Assembly (NCBI GenBank): GCA_900548565.1
Contig: URKV01000030.1
Coordinates: 1 to 16,356, forward strand
DNA length: 16,356 nt
Direction: 5' to 3'
Origin: an uncultured Collinsella sp.
GTDB taxonomy: Bacteria; Actinomycetota; Coriobacteriia; Coriobacteriales; Coriobacteriaceae
A model generated the notes under the pieces. That model made no database searches. It saw nothing but the letters and a program-made list of their open reading frames with translations, and had not been told where the DNA came from. Positions 6,248 to 12,252 of this stretch are shown here, piece by piece. The position numbers and the translations under genes are program-made. Each line of letters opens with the position of its first letter. The stretch's first letter is position 1.

Positions 6248-7114
6248 ATGAGCTGGGCACTTATCTCCGATTCAAGCTGTAACCTCCGCGATTGGCAACC
6301 GACCGCGCCCCATACCACCTTTGCATTTGCGCCCCTCAAAATTCGAGTGGGGGAGCGCGAATTCGTCGATGACCTTTCGCTCGATGTTCATGAGCTCAAC
6401 TGCGCTGTTCAGGCGGAGACGAACGCTTCTTCGAGCGCTTGTCCCAGCGTAGGGGAGTGGGCCGAGCTCTTCAAATTGGCAGACAAGACCATCTGCATGC
6501 CGATCTCTGAGGGCGTGTCGGGCAGTTACAACGCGGCAGCCACGGCTCGCGATATGGTTCTTGCCGAGGAGCCCGACCGGCAGATTCATCTAGTCAATTC
6601 ACGCGCAGCTGGCGGCAAAATGGACCTCATTTTCTTGCTGTTCGACCGCTATCTTGCAAGCAATCCGAATGTCTCATTCGAGGATGCTTGCGCATACTTC
6701 GATAGCCTTGAACAGAACAGCAAAATCCTCTTCAGCTTGTGCAATTACGAAAACCTCGCCAAAGCCGGACGTATCCCTAAGGCAGCTGGCGTCATTGCCA
6801 ACAAGCTCAATATCCGTATTTTGGGCACAGCGAGTGAGGCCGGTAAAATCGAACTCGTCGGGCACACGCGTGGCGAAAAGAAGATGCTCAACAAGATCAT
6901 CGACACTATGGAAGCCGAGGGCTTTACGGGCGGTGAGGTCGTCATCGATCACGTTGAGAACGAAGCTGGAGCCCAGGCGCTTACTGACCGCATAGTCGAG
7001 CATTGGCCCGGCTCCAAGACCATCATTATGCCCTGCAACGGCCTGGATTCCTATTACGCCGAGATGCACGGCCTGATCATCGGCTACGGCATGGGCGTAG
7101 CTTCGGGCAAATAA
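6248..7114 (+). CDS. DegV family fatty-acid-binding protein
   Basis: The 288-residue length is normal for DegV/FakB proteins. These bind a fatty acid and present it to a FakA-type kinase, giving acyl phosphate for phospholipid synthesis. N-terminal ISDSSCNL (6-13, Asp8) opens the lipid-binding domain. SSACPS (62-67) stands where the family has TSQPS. SEGVSGSYNAA (87-97) and NLAKAGRIPKAAGVIANKLN (169-188) are the other family signatures. No fakA is present in the window. AGAAAGGA precedes ATG 6248. The gene is convergent with the DUF1836 regulator and the two promoters carry the same palindrome, so the pair probably forms one regulatory unit. Confidence 0.9.
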   Translation: MSWALISDSSCNLRDWQPTAPHTTFAFAPLKIRVGEREFVDDLSLDVHELNCAVQAETNASSSACPSVGEWAELFKLADKTICMPISEGVSGSYNAAATARDMVLAEEPDRQIHLVNSRAAGGKMDLIFLLFDRYLASNPNVSFEDACAYFDSLEQNSKILFSLCNYENLAKAGRIPKAAGVIANKLNIRILGTASEAGKIELVGHTRGEKKMLNKIIDTMEAEGFTGGEVVIDHVENEAGAQALTDRIVEHWPGSKTIIMPCNGLDSYYAEMHGLIIGYGMGVASGK

Positions 7115-7132
7115 AGTCCAACCAAGCAAAAT

Positions 7133-7178
7133 AACGGGCGGGACAAAGCGACAGATGGTTCTTTGTCCCGCCCGTTTT
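7133..7178. terminator. Bidirectional terminator between degV and the DUF1836 gene
   Basis: A perfect 16-bp stem (7133-7148 with 7161-7176, core ACGGGCGGGACAAAG) has a 12-base loop. There is a T-run on the right and an A-rich flank (AAAATA, 7127-7132) on the left, so it can serve degV (plus) and the DUF1836 gene (minus, stop at 7188). Confidence 0.92.
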
Positions 7179-7187
7179 ATACGTCGG

Positions 7188-7799
7188 CTAGCTATTAAAC
7201 CCGTTGAACTTGAGATAGCTCATCAAGTAAGCCTTCGAAACAAAGGATGAAACCGCGCTGCGCACAAGCAGCGACTCACGCGTTACCTGATGCGCCGTAT
7301 CGGGAACCGGCGTCTGCTCGACAGAAAACGCCGAACGAATCGATGCCTCGAGCTGATCGACCACATAGTCGAAGGCCGTCGGGGCATCGTAGCTCAAACG
7401 CTGAATGTTAAAGAGCGCCTGCACCGCAGCAATAGGTAGCACCTGCTTAAAGATGCAGATAGCGATCAGGCGGGCAATCTGCTCGCGGCCATATTGCTTT
7501 TTGACCGGAGCAGGCACCAGGCCGACCTTTACGTAGTTATTGACCATCGATGGCGTAATGATAGGCTGCTCAACGCAAAGGGACAGCGGCTCCATCCACA
7601 GCGCAACATACTCAATAACCTGGTCGCGGTAGAGCGTCACATTGGGCAACTGGTTATAGCGCGGCAGACTCAACGTATTGAGTTTGCGCACGATATCGGA
7701 CTGAATAAATGCATCGGGAAGCACAGTGGGCTGAATATCCTCAGGCTTAATGCTGACCGACGAATCAGACATCGGAATAACGTGTTTAACGTGATTCAT
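7188..7799 (-). CDS. DUF1836 MerR-like transcriptional regulator
   Basis: This 203-residue protein belongs to the DUF1836 family, a poorly characterised group with a MerR-like helix-turn-helix. LPRYNQLPNVTLYRDQV (45-61) and the block 81-121 (Pro83, Asn88, Tyr89, Val90, Gly93, Pro96-Pro98, Lys100-Lys101, Lys118-Gln119) are its typical sequence. ATG 7799 is chosen because GGAGG lies seven bases upstream. The open frame continues 37 codons further, but that would translate the promoter and operator. A palindrome over its own -35 region, repeated before degV, suggests that it represses itself and controls degV. The ligand is unknown. A fatty acid is a reasonable guess from the DegV link. Confidence 0.85.
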   Translation of the reverse strand: MNHVKHVIPMSDSSVSIKPEDIQPTVLPDAFIQSDIVRKLNTLSLPRYNQLPNVTLYRDQVIEYVALWMEPLSLCVEQPIITPSMVNNYVKVGLVPAPVKKQYGREQIARLIAICIFKQVLPIAAVQALFNIQRLSYDAPTAFDYVVDQLEASIRSAFSVEQTPVPDTAHQVTRESLLVRSAVSSFVSKAYLMSYLKFNGFNS

Positions 7800-7823
7800 A
7801 AAGGTCCTCCGTTCATTTTCTAT

Positions 7824-7852
7824 ATTGTATTCTAGGTTATCTAGTTTTGCAT
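7824..7852 (-). promoter_or_regulatory. Promoter of the DUF1836 gene
   Basis: On the minus strand a -10 TACAAT (7829-7824) stands 17 bp after a weak -35-like ATGCAA (7852-7847). The palindrome 7835-7863 covers the spacer and the -35 position. Confidence 0.55.
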
Positions 7853-7863
7853 ACCATATAGCC
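7835..7863. promoter_or_regulatory. Operator-like site before the DUF1836 gene
   Basis: Half-sites GGTTATCTAG (7835-7844) and CCATATAGCC (7854-7863) form an imperfect palindrome. The 29 bases match the minus strand of 6162-6190 at 25 positions, including an unbroken run of 12 (TATCTAGTTTTG, 7838-7849). It lies 36-64 bases before the start codon. Confidence 0.75.
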
Positions 7864-7870
7864 GGAAAGT

Positions 7871-7912
7871 AAAAGTGGTTGGACGGCACATTGATGCACA
7901 GTCCAACCACTT
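7871..7912 (-). terminator. Terminator of trxB
   Basis: AAGTGGTTGGAC (7873-7884) pairs with GTCCAACCACTT (7901-7912), with a 16-base loop. Read leftward, the T-run TTTTAC follows the stem. It lies 41 bases after the trxB stop and eight bases from the DUF1836 operator. Confidence 0.88.
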
Positions 7913-7953
7913 AGTTTAAAGATAGTAACCTTACATAAGATATATTATCGTAC

Positions 7954-8892
7954 TTATCTACGGAGAAATGCGTATGCGCTGGTTGCCGCTATGGCTCCGT
8001 CAGAAACCGCGGTCACAACCTGACGTAAACGCTTGGAACGGATATCGCCAGCGGCAAATAGACCTGGCGTGCGGGTCGCCATGGATTCATCAGTCAGAAT
8101 GCCGCCATCAGGCGCCAGATCGACTAGATGCTCGACAAGCTCGGTATGGGGTTGAGTTCCGGTAAAGACAAAGATGCCAAACGAGCCAGGCTCAAAGGTC
8201 TCGGCATGCATCTTACCGCTTGCATTGTCCTTGAACGTAATTGTCGTGGGCATCGCTTCACCAGAAAGCTCAATAATACTAGTTTGGTACCTAACTGTAA
8301 TATTGTCCTTTTCGAGTACTTTCTGAACAATACCATCGGGTGCACGGAACTGATCGCGACGCAGCACGATGGTCACGCTGCTGGCAATATCGGACAGGAA
8401 CAGCGCCTCTTCGCATGCCGAATTGCCACCACCGATTACAAAGACCTGTTTGCCACGGAAGAACATGCCGTCACATGTTGCGCAATACGAAACGCCACGA
8501 CCGCGATACGTATCCTCGCCAGCGAAACCAGCAGATCGCGGCGTGGCACCCATGCAAGCGATAACGCTCGAGGCCAGCGTATCGCCCATATCGTGATGCA
8601 CCGTAAACAGCGCTGCATCGGCATCGTAATCGATATCCGTAACCATGCTCCATGCGACCTGTGCTCCCAGGCCCTCTGCATGCTGCTGAAAACGCTCGCC
8701 GAGTTCGGCGCCACTCAAGAGCGGAATGCCCGGATAGTTCTCGACTTCATTGGTCGTGGCGATCTGTCCGCCCGACATGCCCTGCTCAATCACAGTCGTC
8801 GTCAGGTTGGCACGCGCAGCGTAAATGGCGGCAGCATAGCCCGCGGGGCCTCCACCGATAATCGCAACATCAATCGGCTGATCGGTAGTCAT
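7954..8892 (-). CDS. trxB: Thioredoxin-disulfide reductase
   Basis: This 312-residue FAD enzyme passes electrons from NADPH to thioredoxin. The FAD-binding loop is GGGPAG (13-18), the redox-active pair is Cys137-Ala-Thr-Cys140 (YCATCDG), the nucleotide-binding loop is GGGNSACEEA (154-163), and the C-terminal FAD contact is AAGDIR (280-285). The NADPH-phosphate motif is LRRDQFRA (177-184), where many family members have HRRD. The arginines are kept. The start at 8892 has GAGG seven bases upstream. The open frame extends 25 codons upstream without support. No thioredoxin gene is in the window. It is divergent from the glycosyltransferase gene. Confidence 0.93.
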   Translation of the reverse strand: MTTDQPIDVAIIGGGPAGYAAAIYAARANLTTTVIEQGMSGGQIATTNEVENYPGIPLLSGAELGERFQQHAEGLGAQVAWSMVTDIDYDADAALFTVHHDMGDTLASSVIACMGATPRSAGFAGEDTYRGRGVSYCATCDGMFFRGKQVFVIGGGNSACEEALFLSDIASSVTIVLRRDQFRAPDGIVQKVLEKDNITVRYQTSIIELSGEAMPTTITFKDNASGKMHAETFEPGSFGIFVFTGTQPHTELVEHLVDLAPDGGILTDESMATRTPGLFAAGDIRSKRLRQVVTAVSDGAIAATSAYAFLRR

Positions 8893-8967
8893 GGAATATC
8901 CTCTCGTCGATACATTGACGTTCTTTGCGCTCATACCCAAATTTACGTGAACATGACACTCATGCAC

Positions 8968-8973
8968 TACAAT
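8968..8973 (+). promoter_or_regulatory. Possible -10 of the glycosyltransferase promoter
   Basis: TACAAT lies 36 bases before the start codon in the 117-bp divergent region 8893-9009. I see no -35 at good spacing (TTTACG at 8942-8947 is 20 bp away). The trxB promoter must lie in the same region but I cannot place it. Confidence 0.35.
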
Positions 8974-9009
8974 GTTAAATCGCGTAACAAAGCTGAAGGG
9001 GAGTTATCG

Positions 9010-10311
9010 ATGGATCAAATGCAGACGAGCAATAGCGCTCCCCTGCCCATGCAAGCTACTCCCCAACCGGAGCAAATGACCGTTTCACCTGCACAAAAAC
9101 CCCTAGTAACCATCATGCACGCATCGGTTGGATCGGGCCACAAAGCCGCCGCCAACGCGATTGCACAAGCATTTGACCTTATCCGCGGCACCAAGGGAAT
9201 CCCTGAGGATATTGAGATCGAAGTCCTAGATATCCTCGATTATGGACGCATTAGGTTCGATGGTAATAAAACAGCAGCGTCGTTTACCGGCGCCACGCGT
9301 CCCATTTACGACCTGACCTGGCGATATACGCTTACAGGACATTTGCTCTGGGGCGGCGGCACAGCATGGTCACGAATTATGTTCCCCGCCTTCAACGAAT
9401 ACGTCCGGACCCGCAGGCCCATAGCCGTGGTCGCAACACACATTACGGCGGCCAACGTCGCTGTGGGCGCCCGCGTCATCACGGGTATCGATTACCCGGT
9501 CATCTGCGTGCCGACCGATTACGAAGTCGAAGGCTTTTGGCCCCACAAGGACACCGACCTATTCTGCGTAGCCAACGAGTTTATGGCCGAAACGCTGCGC
9601 CCGCGCAAGGTTCCCGAGTCAAAGATCCGCATAACGGGCATCCCCATCCGAACCGGTTTCGATTCAGATTACAAACGCGAAGATGAGCTCAACAAGTTCA
9701 ATCTCCCCATAGACAAAACCGTCGTATTGGTGATGGCCGGCGCCAGTTTGCCCCAACCATACGTGCGTTTCCGTGCCGCGATGGACCACACGCTCCCCTT
9801 CTTACGCAGCTTTGAGGATATGCACTTTGTCTTTTTACCGGGCAAGGATAAAGAATACGCTACCCGACTCAAGACGCTCTTCGACGCCATGAAGCTCGAA
9901 AACGTCACGGTACTGGACTACGTGGACGACATGGCGGCCCTCATGCACGGCTGCGACCTGGCAATCCTCAAATCAGGCGGACTCACCGTCACCGAGTGCC
10001 TGTGCGCGTATCTGCCGATGATCCTACTGGGCAAATCATACGGCCAGGAAAAGGCCAACACCACGATGCTCACCGGCATGGGCGCCAGCATGCACGTCAC
10101 CACCGCACGAGAACTCATCGTGACGCTTCGTCACCTGCACGACCACCCTGAGTCGCTCAAAGCCCTACTCATCAACGGCGAAGTCCTGCGCCGTCCACGC
10201 GCAGCGGAGGACATCGCCATCGCAACCATGGAGCTCGTAGGCAAACCCCAAAAACGCAAACGAGCCTTCTGCCGCTTCTACTGGGGCGGAAAACCCGCGC
10301 ACATCCGCTAG
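9010..10311 (+). CDS. GT28-type glycolipid glycosyltransferase (MGDG synthase / UgtP family)
   Basis: This 433-residue protein resembles monogalactosyldiacylglycerol synthases and processive diacylglycerol glucosyltransferases. These add hexoses from nucleotide sugars to diacylglycerol at the inner membrane face. The N-terminal acceptor-domain signature is ASVGSGHKAAANAI (38-51) with His44. VPTDYEVEGFWPH (167-179) and ITGIPIR (208-214) are in the middle. The C-terminal donor site is ILKSGGLTVTE (319-329), followed by GQEKAN (345-350). The first 30 residues are Gln/Pro/Met-rich and outside the family. The basic C-terminus (413-433) may contact the membrane. ATG 9010 has AGGGGAG six bases upstream. 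A far longer open frame running back through trxB is an antisense artefact. A large hairpin element begins ten bases after the stop. Confidence 0.86.
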   Translation: MDQMQTSNSAPLPMQATPQPEQMTVSPAQKPLVTIMHASVGSGHKAAANAIAQAFDLIRGTKGIPEDIEIEVLDILDYGRIRFDGNKTAASFTGATRPIYDLTWRYTLTGHLLWGGGTAWSRIMFPAFNEYVRTRRPIAVVATHITAANVAVGARVITGIDYPVICVPTDYEVEGFWPHKDTDLFCVANEFMAETLRPRKVPESKIRITGIPIRTGFDSDYKREDELNKFNLPIDKTVVLVMAGASLPQPYVRFRAAMDHTLPFLRSFEDMHFVFLPGKDKEYATRLKTLFDAMKLENVTVLDYVDDMAALMHGCDLAILKSGGLTVTECLCAYLPMILLGKSYGQEKANTTMLTGMGASMHVTTARELIVTLRHLHDHPESLKALLINGEVLRRPRAAEDIAIATMELVGKPQKRKRAFCRFYWGGKPAHIR

Positions 10312-10321
10312 TCGAATGTCC

Positions 10322-10425
10322 GCCGCTCTGTCGGAGCCGCCCTTATATCATTCCATGCTCAAACATTCTCGCTTCGCTGCGAAACTGCGCGTGGAACGAT
10401 ATAAGGGCGGCTCCGACAGAGCGGC
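10322..10425 (+). repeat. Hairpin element copy 1: conserved 36-nt loop in a long stem
   Basis: Arms 10322-10355 and 10392-10425 (34 bp) pair except for one A-C mismatch (A10350 against C10397). The 36-nt loop 10356-10391 starts TGCTCAAACATTCTCGCT and ends GCGAAACTGCGCG. It matches the loop of copy 2 (10583-10680, opposite strand) at 35 of 36 positions. The element starts ten bases after the glycosyltransferase stop, in the sense direction. No T-run follows, so it is not a standard terminator. I do not recognise it as a named family. Confidence 0.9.
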
Positions 10426-10502
10426 TGCGTTTACTTACTAGCAGCTACTTCGGTATCCCCTCCATTAGAACCTGCAAAGGTAAAACAGGAAAATATAAAT
10501 GC

Positions 10503-10564
10503 AGTAAGCCGATGCGACAAAGGAACAGTTCCGTTGTCGCATCGGCTTACTAGAAAGATTTTTT
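10503..10564 (+). terminator. Long palindrome with a following T-run
   Basis: AGTAAGCCGATGCGACAA (10503-10520) is perfectly complementary to 10534-10551. Inside, GGAAC (10522-10526) pairs with GTTCC (10528-10532) around one A, leaving only an A-G mismatch. Six T lie at 10559-10564, eight bases after the stem. It is probably the terminator for rightward transcription from the glycosyltransferase gene, and may also stop leftward transcription. It shares no sequence with the two hairpin elements beside it. Confidence 0.65.
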
Positions 10565-10582
10565 AATCTCAAGCATGTAGTC

Positions 10583-10680
10583 CTTTCGCCTGAGCCCCAT
10601 ACATATCGTCCCGCGCGCAGTTTCGCAGCGCAGCGAGAATGTTTGAGCACGGGATGATATGTATGGGGCTCAGGCGAAAG
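10583..10680 (-). repeat. Hairpin element copy 2
   Basis: Arms 10583-10613 and 10650-10680 (31 bp) pair except for one A-C mismatch at the same stem position as in copy 1. The loop 10614-10649 read on the minus strand is the copy-1 loop with a single change (T to G). The outer stem differs strongly from copy 1 yet remains paired. It starts 16 bases after the dut stop in the direction of dut transcription. No T-run immediately follows. Confidence 0.9.
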
Positions 10681-10696
10681 CGGGATACGAGCGCCC

Positions 10697-11140
10697 CTAG
10701 GCGACGCCGCTGGAGCCGAAGCCTCCGTTGCCTCGGTCGGTTTCGTCTAGTTCTTCTACTTCTACGAGGTTGACCGTGGGGACTTCTTGGATGACAAGTT
10801 GGGCTATGCGGTCGCCTTTGTTGATTTGGATGTTGTTGGAGGGGTCCAGGTTGATGAGGATAACCTTGAGTTCTCCTCGGTAGTGGGCGTCGATGAGGCC
10901 CGGCGTATTGACTATAGACAGGCCCTGCTTGATGGCCAAGCCGCTTCGGGGCTGGACGAAGCCGGCGTAGCCATCGGGCAAGGCGATGGCCAGACCAGTA
11001 GACACCAGACGGCGTTCGAAGGACTTCAGAACGCAGTCCTCGTTGGAGCGCAAATCCAAGCCGGCATCGGTGGGATGGGCGTATTTGGGAAGCTCGACGG
11101 TGGGATCGAGACGCTTTATGTTGAGGGTAATGTTGGACAT
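10697..11140 (-). CDS. dut: dUTP diphosphatase
   Basis: This 147-residue trimeric-type dUTPase hydrolyses dUTP to dUMP and pyrophosphate. It keeps uracil out of DNA and feeds dTMP synthesis. All five family motifs are visible: AGLDLRS (26-32), PRSGLAIKQG (64-73), GLIDAHYRGE (81-90, catalytic Asp84 and substrate-stacking Tyr87), GDRIAQLVI (109-117) and the C-terminal RGNGGFGSSG (136-145). AAGGTGATCCC precedes the ATG. The gene begins four bases after the nrdR stop, so the two are cotranscribed and linked by a shared role in deoxynucleotide supply. Confidence 0.97.
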   Translation of the reverse strand: MSNITLNIKRLDPTVELPKYAHPTDAGLDLRSNEDCVLKSFERRLVSTGLAIALPDGYAGFVQPRSGLAIKQGLSIVNTPGLIDAHYRGELKVILINLDPSNNIQINKGDRIAQLVIQEVPTVNLVEVEELDETDRGNGGFGSSGVA

Positions 11141-11144
11141 GGGA

Positions 11145-11588
11145 TCACCTTAGCTTGTCGAGCTCTTGCAGAAACTCATCGACGTCTTTGAAATCGCGGT
11201 AGACCGAGGCAAAACGGATGTACGCCACCTTGTCGATCTTGGCCAAGCGTTTGAGCACCATGTCACCCAACTCATGCGACGTGACGGCCGTCAGCGTGCG
11301 AGAGCGCAGCTCGACCTCGATGTCGTCGATAATCTCATTGAGCTTCTTAGTGTCGATATCACGCTTGATGGTGGCGCGCATCAAGCCGACGAGCAGCTTA
11401 TTGCGATCGAACCGCTGCTTGGTTCCGTCTGACTTAATGACCTCGATTGGGTCTTCGCATCGCTCAAACGTTGTAAAGCGATAGTTACACGAGCAACATT
11501 CGCGACGGCGCTTAATGGTGTTATTTGACTCCTGCATACGGGAATCAACGACGCGGGTATGTGCCTTGCCACATTTGGGACAGCGCAT
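11145..11588 (-). CDS. nrdR: Transcriptional repressor NrdR
   Basis: This 147-residue Zn-ribbon/ATP-cone repressor senses ATP and dATP and turns off ribonucleotide reductase genes. The Zn ligands are Cys3, Cys6, Cys31 and Cys34 (MRCPKCG, CCSC). RRRECCSCNYRFTTFE (27-42) is the family signature, and the ATP-cone covers about 46-136. AGGAGG lies four bases before the start. No ribonucleotide reductase gene is in the window. The start codon and part of the Shine-Dalgarno sequence lie in one arm of an inverted repeat (11583-11626). The gene order nrdR / LysM protein / lexA is that of mycobacteria and corynebacteria. Confidence 0.97.
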   Translation of the reverse strand: MRCPKCGKAHTRVVDSRMQESNNTIKRRRECCSCNYRFTTFERCEDPIEVIKSDGTKQRFDRNKLLVGLMRATIKRDIDTKKLNEIIDDIEVELRSRTLTAVTSHELGDMVLKRLAKIDKVAYIRFASVYRDFKDVDEFLQELDKLR

Positions 11589-11626
11589 GGTACCTCCTCT
11601 TAAACGATAACAAGGGTACCATGCGC
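11583..11626 (-). promoter_or_regulatory. Leader hairpin covering the nrdR start codon
   Basis: In the nrdR transcript GCGCATGGTACC (11626-11615) can pair exactly with GGTACCATGCGC (11594-11583). The second arm contains the last bases of the Shine-Dalgarno sequence, the ATG and the second codon. The 20-base loop holds the rest of AGAGGAG. This would hide the start site from ribosomes when folded. Confidence 0.6.
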
Positions 11627-11639
11627 AGCGCGATAATGA

Positions 11640-12092
11640 TTACGAACGAGCAGGAACCTTAAGATGCGCACCGGCGGCGAGCGAACCATGCTCCAGATGA
11701 TTGACGTTACGGATCATGTCGGAAGTCTCTTGCGTGGAAAGGCCTTCGATAGGATATTCCTCGGCAAGCGACCAAAGAGAATCACCAGGCTGAACGCGAA
11801 TAGTCTCGTAGGTAACGTTGGAAACGGACTCGGCATACGCGGCGTGACGAGCGCTAAAGACCGACGTAGCAAGGACAAAGAAGAGCGTAAGCGCAACGGC
11901 AACGGCGACAATCGTCGGAACCTTCAGGGCAACGCGGGCCGGCGCAACTACAGCCTGCTGATTGCGAGCAGGCTTTACGGTCAAAGGCTGAAAACCGGAG
12001 CGGCCACCCTGAACAACCGTAAAAGTGGGTTCTGCAGGCGTCTCGAGTTTAAGGGCAAGGTTTCCCTGGACCATATCCGTTGCGTTCATCAT
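11640..12092 (-). CDS. LysM-domain membrane protein, DivS/ChiZ-like SOS division regulator
   Basis: This 150-residue protein has an N-terminal cytoplasmic part (1-56), one membrane segment (about 59-80) and a C-terminal extracellular LysM peptidoglycan-binding domain (about 96-147: TIRVQPGDSLWSLAEEYP ... HLKVPA). Its size, layout and position divergent from lexA and before nrdR match Rv2719c (ChiZ) of M. tuberculosis and DivS of C. glutamicum, and by analogy YneA of Bacillus. These are SOS-induced proteins that delay cell division. That role is inferred from context. The promoter carries a LexA box in its spacer. AGGAG precedes two consecutive ATG codons (12092, 12089), and the second has the better spacing. 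Confidence 0.82.
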   Translation of the reverse strand: MMNATDMVQGNLALKLETPAEPTFTVVQGGRSGFQPLTVKPARNQQAVVAPARVALKVPTIVAVAVALTLFFVLATSVFSARHAAYAESVSNVTYETIRVQPGDSLWSLAEEYPIEGLSTQETSDMIRNVNHLEHGSLAAGAHLKVPARS

Positions 12093-12160
12093 GTTCTCCT
12101 CTCGCGTGTTTTGCTGAGAACAGTTTTATCAAGCCGCGCGGACAAAAATGTCTAGCGCGA

Positions 12161-12172
12161 GAACGAATGTTC
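12161..12172. promoter_or_regulatory. LexA box 1
   Basis: GAACGAATGTTC is a perfect match to the Gram-positive and actinobacterial SOS consensus GAAC-N4-GTTC. It lies just downstream of the LysM-gene -10, where bound LexA would block that transcript. Confidence 0.9.
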
Positions 12173-12179
12173 GGTTATT

Positions 12180-12207
12180 ATTATCTTCGAACAGTTGTTC
12201 CTGTCAA
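12180..12207 (-). promoter_or_regulatory. SOS promoter of the LysM gene
   Basis: Read on the minus strand, a perfect -35 TTGACA (12207-12202) and a -10 GATAAT (12185-12180) are 16 bp apart. LexA box 2 fills the spacer. This gives direct support for LexA repression of the LysM gene and of whatever is cotranscribed with it. Confidence 0.78.
12189..12200. promoter_or_regulatory. LexA box 2
   Basis: GAACAGTTGTTC is a perfect GAAC-N4-GTTC site with flanking C (CGAAC). Its centre is exactly 28 bp from box 1 and 28 bp from box 3. Confidence 0.9.
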
Positions 12208-12216
12208 GCAAAATTC

Positions 12217-12228
12217 GAACATTTGTTT
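12217..12228. promoter_or_regulatory. LexA box 3
   Basis: GAACATTTGTTT matches the SOS consensus at seven of eight fixed positions and ends 24 bases before the lexA start. It is probably the autoregulatory site of lexA, and being imperfect it may bind more weakly. Confidence 0.8.
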
Positions 12229-12252
12229 GACATGGGTAGAGAGGATGCCCTG

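Noticed and set aside
8128..9009. A 294-codon upstream extension of the glycosyltransferase frame, antisense to trxB
   Set aside because: It runs against a well-supported trxB, crosses a divergent promoter region, and the family starts near the supported ATG at 9010.
10322..10680. A CRISPR array, or the inverted ends of an insertion sequence
   Set aside because: There are only two copies in opposite orientation, with no spacer pattern, no transposase between them, and internal symmetry in each copy rather than terminal inverted repeats of one element.
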